64,000 nucleotides of DNA from Amylostereum areolatum (Eukaryota; Basidiomycota; Agaricomycetes; Russulales; Stereaceae), in NCBI GenBank assembly GCA_012932865.1, contig SAXG01000077.1, positions 1-64,000 on the forward strand. Direction: 5' to 3'. The position numbers were made by a program, and so were the translations under genes. Numbering within the stretch: position 1 is the stretch's first letter; the number at the start of each line of letters is the position of its first letter. Shown here piece after piece: positions 1 through 9,836 of the stretch. Under the pieces are notes generated by a model. That model was given only the letters and a program-made list of their open reading frames with translations, was not told the origin of the DNA and searched no databases.

Positions 1-535
1 CATTTACAGCCGTTTGATCCCTGGCCCTCACCCACCCCTCCAGAATGTCATGGCCCTTTTGTCAGCACTCATTGGCAGGAGCCCAGCCCTTGGCTCTATA
101 GCGCCGGCAGGAACGGACACAGTTCCGCAGGCCGCAGATACAGACGGTTGTCACGTTGGCTCCCCCAGTGAACATTGTGCAGCAGGATTCCCTACGCCCG
201 ACACAGGTGCCAGACGATTCCACGTCGAATAGTGCTGAGATCCCTGGTGCAGCGAAGCCAGACAATGACGTCGAGATGATCGCGGCGGACGACGTGCCGC
301 CCCCTCCTTCGAATGCGACCTCACGACCAACTCCGCCGGATCTTTCTCTACAGGCTCCGTACGCCACAGGTATCTCCGCTTCCGGTGGGCAGAAGCCTTC
401 CACTTCCGAGTCTGATCCCGTCACACTGGCTCCTGCAGGGCAGAGCTCTGGCCACGAGGGAAGACTAGAAAGGTGAGCGAGGCCCGTCGTTTTCTCCGGA
501 CCATCCGTGCGACGTCTCCCCAAGATCAACTCTTG
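1..535. other. Window edge with an unassigned open frame
   Basis: An open frame on the plus strand (156-476, 106 codons) is rich in Pro, Ser and acidic residues and starts MAPPVNIV; a longer minus-strand frame (62-826) overlaps it. Neither shows a domain I recognise. The plus frame has the look of a disordered exon cut off by the window edge. No function is proposed. Confidence 0.2.
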
Positions 536-655
536 CCTGGGAACTCCCCGCGGAGAATACCCCCCCGCGGCAAATTCTCCGTGGCAAATTCCCCACGGCA
601 AATTCCCCGCGGAGAATCCTCTGCAGAGACTTCTGTGTGGCACGATGTCCGCGGC
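536..655. repeat. Cluster of about 14-bp quasi-palindromic CCGCGG-type units (array 1)
   Basis: Around seven successive units of about 14 bp follow the pattern AATTCCCCGCGGCA, with variants such as TTCTCCGTGGCAAA and TTCCCCACGGCAAA. Each unit is centred on a near-palindrome of the form TTCCCCGCGGGGAA. The same kind of cluster recurs near 8.5, 15.8, 17.1 and 20.6-21.2 kb. Units drift in sequence and spacing, so this is not a simple satellite and not a CRISPR array. Confidence 0.6.
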
Positions 656-1838
656 AAACTCCTCCAAGCTGGACTTTGTGGCCCACTTTCCCCACGAGAC
701 TGGCCTCGTTGCAGCCATCCTACTTCTGTACCCTCTCTGCCCACGGGTAGGTACCTGCGCGTAGCCAGGAACACCAACCCGCTTGCGAGGACTCCATCGC
801 AGGGAATAACCCGCTGGATACGTCAACTCAAAAGAGCGGCAGTCTGAACATCACTCCAGGATTCACCACGGACATCGCCTAACAAAAGCACGTAAAAGAG
901 TACTATCCATCACGAGGGCATCGAGATAAACTGGTTTTTATATCGACCCCTTCCAGACGGATAGTGCTCTAAGCAATCTATTCTCCAGGCACAGTAGAGC
1001 TCACCACTTTGCACGCTTTTTCACTGTGCAGTAGAAACGCTCGATGAGTCTGTTATCAGTCATGCAATTGATTTATTCAACAAAGGGCAAGAACGCAGTA
1101 AATGATTAGATGAACGAATACATTGGACAGCACGAGACAACACTGGCGATGGAGGCAAGGAAGCTCCGCAAAATTCCCATCTCAAGGAGGGACTCATCGT
1201 CGCTGGATGGCACCTTTGTCGGGGACCGCCTACCATCGATGATGTTGTCGGCACTCCGCCGACGGGCAACCCGTTCGTCGCCTCGCCGCAGTGTCATACC
1301 GGCCTGTTGGCCAGCCGCAGCTGCTGCAGCCGCACCATCCCTCCCACCACTGGCAGCAACGAGGCTCTGTCCCGTGTTCCTACTGTCGCTCGGCACCACC
1401 AGACTCCGCTGGGATGGCCTCTGTCGATCGACGCTTCCACGGCTTCGACATTGTCAGATCTTGTCGCATGCGATCACAAACAGTCAGCATTCTGTCATTG
1501 TGCTCAATGGTGAGCTGGCTCGCCAGAAGCAAGCACGGCGTGGACACGTTCCTGTCATCATCGTCCGGGTCATTTCGTGCAAAATGCGCATCATGCACGT
1601 CACAGAGGAACAGTCCAAATGCAACTCGTTCTAGCAGACTTGTGGGAAGGATGTTCTGCTCTTCACTCTCCGCCAAGGTCCACTCTCCGCCCACTCAAAG
1701 AGGCGTTACAGTGCAGTGGCATCTGTGTGAATTTCATCGGGATACCGCCGCGGGTAGTTGAAGTCCCAAGGAACCAAGCCACTCGGTAGAATTGTGGCGC
1801 CAGTAAACTTCGGAAACGGTCAGCACGGACGACAGAGG
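656..1838. other. No recognisable gene
   Basis: Only short overlapping frames are open here (for example 1110-1634 plus and 1106-1399 minus). None has a recognisable domain or convincing exon structure. A run of Ala and Pro codons near 1315-1340 is low complexity. Confidence 0.4.
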
Positions 1839-2030
1839 TGTTGAAGATATTCATTTATGTCTGATTTCTACACCTTTCTTCCGTCCTATTCGCTTTTATT
1901 CTGCTCCATTCACCCTATTGCCGCCTCATTCCGCTGCGTCTATACCCTCACACGCCCTCTCCACTTCACCTACTGTACCCACTTGTACTGTACTTACTGT
2001 AGTTCAGCCTGAGCTAACTCGGAGTCATCG
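1839..2030 (+). mobile_element. Truncated LTR-A copy (A1)
   Basis: It starts with the LTR-A terminus TGTTGAAGATATTC and follows the family consensus to about 2016. It then breaks off in the sequence GAGCTA and joins 14 bp (2017-2030) that do not belong to the LTR. Those 14 bp are identical to the flank of LTR-A copy A5, which lies in the P1 gene. The next full LTR starts directly afterwards at 2031. Confidence 0.8.
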
Positions 2031-2478
2031 TGTTGAAGATATTCGTTTATGTCTGATTTCTACGCCTTTATTCTGTTCTCTCCGTTCTATCCGCTTCTAT
2101 TCCGCTCCATTCACCCTGTTATCGTCTCATCCCGCGTCTATACCCTCACATGCCCTCTCCACTTCATCCACTGTTCGATATTGTACTGTACTTACTGTAG
2201 TTCAGCCTGAGTTAGCTTCCCTAGCTTCAGTTTCGAGTTAGTTACCGCTTTAGGTCGATTCTCGGCTTATTCCGAGTTTCCTCCCACGCTCCGTGGCCTC
2301 TACCTGCAGCCACACGCGTCTGCTCCTCCTCAGTCGCTCATTCTGTGCTGCAGGTATGCCCTTTGCTCGTTTCTGTCTTGTTTCTTAGTCGCTCATCTGT
2401 GCTGCAGCAATCCACTGTTTGTGTCAGTTCTGAGCGTCCCTAGCTAGTTGGCTAGCCCCTTCAACTGCGACTTCAACA
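2031..2478 (+). mobile_element. Solo LTR of the copia family (A2)
   Basis: Full-length 448-bp LTR with TGTTGAAG and CTTCAACA ends. It contains the family's internal direct repeat of about 22 bp (AGTCGCTCATTCTGTGCTGC, twice). The flanks (CATCG and AGAGG) do not match, so no target duplication is visible. That fits an origin by recombination rather than simple insertion. Confidence 0.9.
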
Positions 2479-2991
2479 AGAGGTGAGAGAAGATGTCCTA
2501 CTGTTGTTTGTGCCAATACCTCCACCAATTTCTGCCAAGGCTCATGTATAGATATGCCGGTCATGAAGCTGCGTCGTCCTGCGGCTGTCTCTCCATGTCC
2601 TAGAGGAGCGTCCACAGTGGCTTTCACAGGGCGTGGCCTTGGCATTCCGCCCGAGTCTGAATGATGCTAGTTATCTCCGTCAGCAAGACTTCCTCGTAGT
2701 CATCGACAGGTGTTGAAGTCGCAGTTGAAGGGGCTAGCCAACTAGCTAGGGACGCTCAGAACTGACACAAACAGTGGATTGCTGCAGCACAGAATGAGCG
2801 ACTGAGAAACAAGACAGAAACGAGCAAAGGGCATACCTGCAGCACAGAATGAGCGACTGAGGAGGAGCAGACGCGTGTGGCTGCAGGTAGAGGCCACGGA
2901 GCTGTTGAAATAAGGCTAAGCCCTGGCCTGTTGCACACAATCAGAGCTCGGTGATATTCTCTATATCAACTACCAACCTGTTCCCACTATC

Positions 2992-3065
2992 GGACAGGTA
3001 GCTCAGTTGGTTAGAGCACCCTTCTAGAATATGGGAGGTCCTGGGTTCAATCCCCGGCCAGTCCA
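2992..3065 (+). tRNA. tRNA-like sequence in the 5' LTR of TRIM-1
   Basis: A 74-nt cloverleaf-like sequence with A box TAGCTCAGTTGG and B box GGTTCAATCC. D and T stems pair. The acceptor stem has one A-A mismatch and the anticodon stem one T-T mismatch. The anticodon position reads AGA (Ser) but the variable loop has only 5 nt, unlike a serine tRNA. It probably serves as a polymerase III promoter rather than in translation. Confidence 0.6.
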
Positions 3066-3284
3066 CTTTGTGTTTCACTTTATGACTGAAGGTCCCTCTG
3101 TGTTTTCAAACATGGTAGCAGCACCCCCCTTCATGATTACTGTTGGGCACAAGTGGCGAGTGCCTAAGATCACATCAGGCCTGGTCTTACGGGGGTGTTG
3201 AAATAAGGCTAAGCCCTGGCCTGTTGCACACAATCAGAGCTCGGTGATATTCTCTATATCAACTACCAACCTGTTCCCACTATC

Positions 3285-3358
3285 GGACAGGTAGCTCAGT
3301 TGGTTAGAGCACCCTTCTAGAATATGGGAGGTCCTGGGTTCAATCCCCGGCCAGTCCA
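3285..3358 (+). tRNA. tRNA-like sequence in the 3' LTR of TRIM-1
   Basis: Same sequence and same offset (89 bp from the LTR start) as the copy in the 5' LTR, with A and B boxes intact. Confidence 0.6.
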
Positions 3359-5487
3359 CTTTGTGTTTCACTTTATGACTGAAGGTCCCTCTGTGTTTTC
3401 AACAGGAGCGTGGGAGGAAACTCGGAATAAGCCGAGAATCGACCTAAAGCGGTAACTAACTCGAAGCTGAAGCTAGGGAAGCTAACTCAGGCTGAACTAC
3501 AGTAAGTACAGTACAATAGCGAACAGTGGATGAAGTGGAGAGGGCATGTGAGGGTATAGACGCGGAATGAGGCGATAAGAGGGTGAATGGAGCGGAATAG
3601 AAGCGAATAGAACGGAGATAGGACGGAATAAAGGCGTAGAAATCAGACATAAAGGAATATCTTCAACAACAGGACGTACGGCATCACCAGTAGTGTCAAT
3701 GAAAGGAGTCCGCGTGGGGTTTCCTCCCGAGATGGTGGCGAGGGTGGTCCGCGAAACGATGCCGGAGATGGGGGGGTGGAGGGAGGAAGCGAGGGAGATG
3801 GCCGCGACGGACCTCCTGAAGCTTCCGCGAATTCGGCGATGTCAGAGACATGAGAGCGTGTTGCTCCCGGCTCTCCCACTGTTGCCGGTGCCTCTAGACC
3901 TCCTCTGGCGACGTGGCAGGCTTGTTCATATCCCCCTCCCGATCGTCCTGCTCACATTTCTCCTCATCGGATAGCTCCACCCTTCCCGGAAGGGACCAGG
4001 TTTGGTCTATGCCAATGTGAGACAAATGTCGTGGATGACAGCGGCAATACGTACCACGGGCCCGTCGCCCTCCTCATCGTCATCGTCGTCCTCATCAATG
4101 TCTATGTTGAGGTCGAAATTCTCCACGTCCTCCTCTTGAAAGCCAGTCCACTGGTCGTCGTCGTCATCGTCGTCATCAGTGTCTTCTTTGGCTTGTACCC
4201 ATGCTTGCGCCTGACGAACCTCCGCGGCGGTGGCCCGAGCCGCGGTTTTTATCGCTGCTGCTCGGCAGGAATGTTGTCTTTGTGGTAAGGAGTTAGAGTG
4301 CCTTTGCTATTGTATGCCTTGAAAGCAAATATTTTCTGTCCGCTTCTGCGCCAAACTCTCCCACCGAGCGTATATGGCAATGAGGGACTTTGCTGAGACT
4401 TTGCTGATATCTCCGTCTATTTCTGCGCCAAGATACTTCTTGTCGATATAGGCGTAGCAGTCTTCTCCAAGTTTCTTCCATGGCACACAATCCCTAGATG
4501 AGAATGAGTCCAGAATTGGTAAGCTATCCTATATTCATTCTAAAGGAAACACGTACTGTAATGTGCACGCATGAAAGACCGGATGATTGGAAGGAGAGAT
4601 CGACCATCCCTTTGCTCAGGCGGAGGGGGGAGCTTGGGTAGACCTTTCGCATCGAACTCGAACTCGATGCCGGGGTGCTTCACCTTCACCTCGATCGGTT
4701 TTCCTTCATCATCGAGAGGGTCCTGATTGACTGTATTCTGGGTAAGCATTGTTTAGTATGTGCACTTACGAATACGCACAGAAGGCCTTCTCCATGAATG
4801 TCTTCCAGCGACAAAGGGCGACCTCGCCCACCCCGTCCTTGAACATGTTCTTCAGCTTGGGACCTCCGTTGATATCTTTATTGAATTCAACTCTAAAAAG
4901 GGTTTCATCAAGTCTGTCCATAGCAATTGAGTATGCACTCACAAATCAATGTCGACCCCACTGTCTCTGTCTTTCCTTCCCCAGTGGATCCCAACCCGGA
5001 CTCCCATCGCATTCCATGTGTAGTTTGCGAACTCACGGCAGACTTTCATGAAGTCTCGCTCGAAGGTCCTGTGCCGGCGGGGTGTCAGATTGCCCGGAAA
5101 AGACGTGGAACACTCACTTTATCCGCTCCTCGTCATCTGGACGCGTTTTATTCCACTTGCTGGCGGTGTGTGATTGTACGCCATTTTCTCCACAGCGGGG
5201 AGGTTCTGCCACTGGCGGGATAGCTCCTTCCGGTATGCGCCCATATTGTACGTGAACCGACTGCCCTCCGCGGTGCCAGCGGGTTGCGACTTCGTGAGGG
5301 CTTGGAGAATATGATCCTTCGCCTTCAATGTGAAGATGGACTGGCCAGTATATTTACGTGAATATTTCACGAAGACCTTTGTCCCGTTTTTTCTGCCGTT
5401 GTTGTAGAGGTAGTTGTTCAGTTTTCTACGGGGAATATCAGCTTAAGAAGAGGGGACAGTGTATCCAGGAAAAATGCACCATGCGCA

Positions 5488-5938
5488 TGTTGAAGATATT
5501 CATTTATGTCTGATTTCTACGCCTTTATTCTGTTCTATCTCCGTTCTATTCGCTTCTATTCCGCTTCATTCACCCTATTATCGTCTCATTCCGCGTCTAT
5601 ACCCTCCACATGCCCTCTCCACTTCACCAACTGTACCCACTTGTACTGTACTTACTGTAGTTCAGCCTGAGCTAGCTTCCCTAGCTTCAGTTTCGAGTTA
5701 GTTACCGCTTTTGGTCGATTCTCGGCTTATTCCGAGTTTCCTCCCACGCTCCGTGGCCTCTACCTGCAGCCACACGCGTCTGCTCCTCCTCAGTCGCTCA
5801 TTCTGTGCTGCAGGTATGCCCTTTGCTCGTTTCTGTCTTGTTTCTTAGTCGCTCATTCTGTGCTGCAGCAATCCACTGTTTGTGTCAGTTCTGAGCGTCC
5901 CTAGCTAGTTGGCTAGCCCTTTAACTGCGACTTCAACA
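5488..5938 (+). mobile_element. Solo LTR of the copia family (A4)
   Basis: Full-length LTR-A (451 bp) with TGTTGAAG and CTTCAACA termini and the perfect target duplication GCGCA (5483-5487 and 5939-5943). It interrupts the first exon region of gene G1. Confidence 0.95.
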
Positions 5939-6157
5939 GCGCATGGCCTTTTTCACTTCAGGCGTCATCGCGGCCTTCCTCTCCTTCAACCACTTCGACT
6001 CCAGCTTCTTCATGGTGGTGGTTCGGAGGATGGTCACCCTCTCTGCCTTAGTGCCCCGCGTGAAATCCTCGAGGTAACTGAGAACTATACTTCGCTGTTC
6101 CTTCTCGTAAAACCACTGGGTTCCGTTTCGGAGCTGCCTCGTTGGGACCTGAGCCAT

Positions 6158-7163
6158 GGCGAAAGAGGTGGAATATAGGAAGCGGTTGGGGACAGGATGG
6201 TTGAGAGAGGAGAGTTGAGGTCCGTGGCAAAGGGTATCGCGGTATCGTGCGACTCGAATGAACAGGGGGAAGGGAAATTGGGGCATCAGTTCTCTATCTT
6301 GCTCCTGAGCCAGAAGATAGGCTCGGTAATTTAGACGCATGGTTGTGTGCATGGTCACGGGGGGGTACTGCAGTCCGATTCCCTGTTCAGGCCTAGCAAT
6401 TGTCCGCTCAGCAACGGTACCTCCTGATGTGAGTGCTGAAGTTGACAGACCTGTCGAGCGCCTAATGTAATAGATATCCAAGTGACCTTTCAACGTAGAC
6501 TAGCGCCACCAGCCATTGCATTGAGACCGTGAATTGTATGTCATTCCCCTCAGATGGGTTGTGGTGGGGCATGGAAATCATGTGCCGTGGAAAAATTTCA
6601 AGGTAAAACAAATCAGGTGATCTGGGCGTAGGCATAGATCTTCATTTCACCCTGTTTAAAGCCATATAAACGCTCACAGATACTCCCCATCCCGAGCACA
6701 AACCCATCCACAGGTCGGGGGGGAAGTGCTTGGATGAACGCTCCCCAACGCGGGCCAGCGTGGGGCGCTACCGAAGAAAATGCCGCTCAAATTTAAAAGA
6801 AAACGAATGGGAGGATCGTTTGGTAGGGACGAGGAGGTTGTTCGTTTCTATGAAATGCCTCCGGGCTGTACCCATGTCGCAGTAGTAAGACTGTTTGCAT
6901 CCAAATGACGGTGCACAGAGGACCGGTAGGTATGCTCCCTTCGGGAAGGGATTGTGGGGGCATCGGACAGGAAGAAGGCGTCCAAAAATGAAGTAAAATC
7001 GGATCAGGGATTCACCAGATATTCAAGGGAGAAGAATTTGGGGGCTCATACTGCCAACAGATGCATGAAGTCGTGTCAGCTCAATTCCCCTGGAGCATTC
7101 TAAACAACCATCGGTCTTTCACTTTCTCTCCATCTATCCTTTCCAGTTCAAGATTGGTCTCCT
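6158..7163. other. Upstream region of G1, no gene seen
   Basis: The minus-strand frame of G1 stays open upstream to 6493, but MAQVP at 6157 is the more gene-like start. The rest (about 6540-7163) has no sustained open frame. A TATA-like ATATAAAC lies near 6665. Nothing else is identified. Confidence 0.35.
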
Positions 7164-7615
7164 TGTCGAAGTCGCAGTTGAAGGGGCTAGCCAACTAGCT
7201 AGGGACGCTCAGAACTGACACAAACAGTGGATTGCTGCAGCACAGAATGAGGCGACTGAGAAACAAGACAGAAACGAGCAAAGGGCATACCTGCAGCACA
7301 GAATGAGCGACTGAGGAGGAGCAGACGCGTGTGGCTGCAGGTAGAGGCCACGGAGCGTGGGAGGAAACTCGGAATAAGCCGAGAATCGACCTAAAGCGGT
7401 AACTAACTCGAAACTGAAGCTAGGGAAGCTAACTCAGGCTGAACTACAGTAAGTACAGTACAATATCGAACAGTGGATGAAGTGGAGAGGGCATGTGAGG
7501 GTATAGACGCGGAATGAGACGATAACAGGGTGAATGGAGCGGAATAGAAGCGGATAGAACGGAGATAGAACAGAATAAAGGCGTAGAAATCAGACATAAA
7601 CGAATATCTTCAACA
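7164..7615 (-). mobile_element. Solo LTR of the copia family (A5)
   Basis: Minus-oriented LTR-A of about 452 bp; its outer end reads TGTCGAAG, one substitution from the consensus. Flanks (CTCCT and CGATG) do not match, so a target duplication is absent or lost. Its 5' end truncates the P1 coding sequence directly after the codons for the GPGLGVIV motif. Confidence 0.9.
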
Positions 7616-8154
7616 CGATGACTCCGAGTCCGGGGCCCATCCTCGGGCGCTCAGGGAACCAATCTGCGCGCCCAGACTGGAAGTCATGAAGCATTCGGGC
7701 CCGGGTGCCGAGCTGGAACATCGGCATGACCGCATCACTTTGCAATTTAATGATTTCCCTGTAAGATAACAGGAAGAGGTAATCAGAAACCAGAGTGTCA
7801 TAGATTAGATACCCACACAAACCTGGGAGGGAGATCAGAAGACTCCACAATGAGTGCCTTCAACACTGCCCAGCAGTACTCATGCAAAGCCCGATTGACT
7901 GCGCGCAGAGCCATAAATGGGGAGTTGCTGGGTGGAGTGAGGGGGACGAGGTAGGGAGGGGTCTGAGAAAGGAAAGGCCAGAAGAGGTGGTCTGCAATGC
8001 TGTCTGCAATCACCTCGTCGACGATGGCTTTGTTGAGCTCCATCAGCAACTCAGCGATCAGCAGGTACGGATCAGGAAGATAGTAAGGGCCATCGCTTCC
8101 TGGGAAATCGGGCGAGACGGCCTGTTGAGATGCAGGGTGTGACGGGGTACTCAT
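7616..8154 (-). pseudogene. P1: P-family gene, 3' end cut off by LTR-A
   Basis: I chose the start at 8154 (MSTPSHPA) because the paralogues P2 and P3 start at the same distance before the shared ELNK motif. Exon 1 is 7823-8154 and exon 2 is 7616-7758. A 64-bp intron lies between (7759-7822, unusual donor GTTTGT, acceptor TTACAG). Exon 1 carries ELNKAIVDEVIADSIADHLFW-type sequence and NRALHEYCW; exon 2 carries WFPERPRMGPGLGVIV, then runs into LTR-A5. The fold is unknown to me, with no signal peptide or membrane segment. A cluster of CCGCGG quasi-palindromes lies about 300-430 bp upstream, as for the other two copies. Confidence 0.6.
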
Positions 8155-8448
8155 GGTTGTTGGGAGTGTGCCATTGAGGTGCAAGCAAACATCCAACAAA
8201 CTTCACGAGCAACTACCCTCGAGGCATCATCAGCACGCCGTTTTGTTCCCACCACTGTCAAAAAAAAACTGGCTTCCCAAAACCTCCATCGCTGACCTTA
8301 TATGGTCTTCGCCACTGCTGTAAAAGAACACTGTGTTGCTTCCACTCGCAGCGTGCTTGATGGTGGCGTCGCCCGGTCCGGTACTCCCATGGGCGCCCGT
8401 CAATGATTTTCGAGAGATCGTCGCCCCCATCGGGGTTTAGGCTAGGAG

Positions 8449-8585
8449 TGTTCCTGCGGGGTGTTCCCCGCAGAGAATTGTGCCGCAGAGAAATTTACTG
8501 CGGGGTCGATTCCGGAGCACCCAGCGGCAAATACCTCCACGGCCAATGTTCCCGCGGGAACATCACCCGCGGGGATGTTCAGCCA
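8449..8585. repeat. CCGCGG quasi-palindrome cluster upstream of P1 (array 2)
   Basis: Successive units such as GTTCCCCGCAGAGAA, CCGCAGAGAAATTTA, TTCCCGCGGGAACA and CACCCGCGGGGATG, spaced about 15-17 bp. TTCCCGCGGGAA is a perfect 12-bp palindrome. The cluster ends about 300 bp upstream of the P1 start. Confidence 0.6.
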
Positions 8586-9435
8586 TTTGTAACGGGGAAG
8601 GTCGCTGGAGGAACATGTCTGGTGGGAAGGTCACCTGTATGGGGCCTCTATGCACATTTCATGATGCCTGATCACGTCGGGTTATGATGTACAAACTACT
8701 ACAGATATAAGTACTTTGCTTTCCCTTGTTGATGCACAGATACAGAGTTCAACGCCATGCTTTGCCACATTGCCGCCTGTCGGGCCTCGAATGCGGCGTG
8801 CCCAAGCAGACCACGCCTTTGTGAGTCTTTCTCCAACTCCGTCCAAAAGGCGGCCTTCCCATGGAAAGAACGTTCGGCACAGTCCATTTCCACCTTCAGA
8901 ATTTCGACTTCCTCCCGCCATCTGTCATGCTCTGCTTTCGCTGTTAACCAGTTGACCCGATAAACTGCATGAACCTGGAATGAGACGAGGGGTAATATTG
9001 TGATCAAATGACAAACGTACGTTCATTTCTCCACTCGCCATCCTCAGTATCCCCAATGTGAGCTGTCCATATCCAGGATAACTTCGTTTTGCGGGCGGAA
9101 GGTTGGCTCGGAGCCGCGACTGCTGTGGTTACCCGGAGATCATCCTTGACCAGTATCCCGTAGTTTGCGAGAATATCGGCTGGTGCGTCGAGGCGCTGCA
9201 TCGTGTCGCGACAGCGGGTGTAAATCCGGGCACATTGACGAATGGTTTCTTCGACGGTGTGGACCTTTTCCCACGCCTTGCCCTTCTGCTGGCTCTTCGC
9301 CAGTCGAACATGCTGCGCAAACACCTATGACTTTTGCGCGAGATGGAGGCGAAGGCGCCGGAGGAGATCGTTGGCCTGTCCGATGCGCATTCAGCAGCTG
9401 CATGGCTTGTGGAGCAACTTCATCCTCGATGATTG

Positions 9436-9836
9436 TGTTGAAGATATTCCTTTATGTCTGATTTCTACGCCTTTATTCTGTTATCATCTCATTCCGCGTC
9501 TATACCCTCACATGCCCTCTCCACTTCACCTACTGTACCCATTTGTACTGTACTTACTGTAGTTCAGCCTGAGCTCCCTAGCTTCAGTTTCGAGTTAGTT
9601 ACCGCTTTAGGTCGATTCTCGGCTTATTCCGAGTTTCCTCCCACGCTCCGTGGCCTCTACCTGCAGCCACACGCGTCTGCTCCTCCTCAGTCGCTCATTC
9701 TGTGCTGCAGGTATGCCCCTTGCTCGTTTCTGTCTTGTTTCTTAGTCGCTCATTCTGTGCTGCAGCAATCCACTGTTTGTGTCAGTTCTGAGCGTCCCTA
9801 GCTAGTTGGCTAGCCCCTTCAACTGCGACTTCAACA
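9436..9836 (+). mobile_element. Solo LTR of the copia family (A6), internally deleted
   Basis: LTR-A of 401 bp with both termini and the perfect target duplication GATTG (9431-9435 and 9837-9841). About 45 bp of the pyrimidine-rich part after TTTATTCTGTT are missing relative to other copies. It is inserted in the C-terminal part of KDZ-1. Confidence 0.93.

Larger units (their letters stand above)
2903..3404 (+). mobile_element. Complete TRIM retrotransposon (TRIM-1)
   Basis: Two LTRs (2903-3112 and 3196-3404, about 209 bp) starting TGTTGAAAT and ending TTTTCAACA (the 5' copy ends TTTTCAAACA) bracket 83 bp of internal sequence. The internal part starts TGGTAGCAGCACCC, a candidate primer binding site for the 3' end of a tRNA (initiator-Met-like). 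It ends with the purine tract ACGGGGG just before the 3' LTR. The target duplication is GGAGC (2898-2902 and 3405-3409). No protein is encoded, so movement must depend on another element's proteins. Confidence 0.9.
2711..3668 (-). mobile_element. Solo LTR of the copia family (A3) carrying a nested TRIM
   Basis: Minus-oriented LTR-A from TGTTGAAGTCGC at 2711 to GAATATCTTCAACA at 3668. It is flanked by the 5-bp target duplication ACAGG (2706-2710 and 3669-3673). It is split by a complete TRIM (2903-3404), which duplicated the LTR bases GGAGC. The LTR itself lies inside the last exon of G1, so three insertion events are stacked. Confidence 0.93.
2624..6157 (-). pseudogene. G1: unrecognised multi-exon gene broken by two LTR-A insertions
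   Basis: The start at 6157 (MAQVPTRQLRNG) gives a basic, helical N-terminal exon to about 5944. Exon-like stretches follow at 5380-5120, about 5070-4925, 4880-4780, 4745-4550 and 4490-4050, separated by short GT-AG introns, with a Lys/Trp/Arg-rich composition. LTR-A copy A4 sits in the first exon region (target duplication GCGCA) and copy A3 in the last exon (target duplication ACAGG). Across A3 the frame continues to a stop at 2624-2626. At least one frameshift is present near 5160. I do not recognise a domain; the pattern resembles transposon-associated hypothetical families of basidiomycetes. Exon limits are approximate. Confidence 0.55.

Noticed and set aside
536..655. CRISPR-like array
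   Set aside because: Units are 14-16 bp, variable, without unique spacers, and the genome is eukaryotic.
2424..2645. Alternative frame starting MPRPRPVKATV near the G1 stop
   Set aside because: It runs into LTR-A sequence at its end and overlaps the frame that continues across the LTR-A3 insertion; kept only as an alternative reading of the G1 terminus.
2992..3065. Ten genuine serine tRNA genes
   Set aside because: All ten copies lie at the same offset within repeat LTRs, have stem mismatches and lack the long variable arm of serine tRNAs. They are listed as tRNA-like only.
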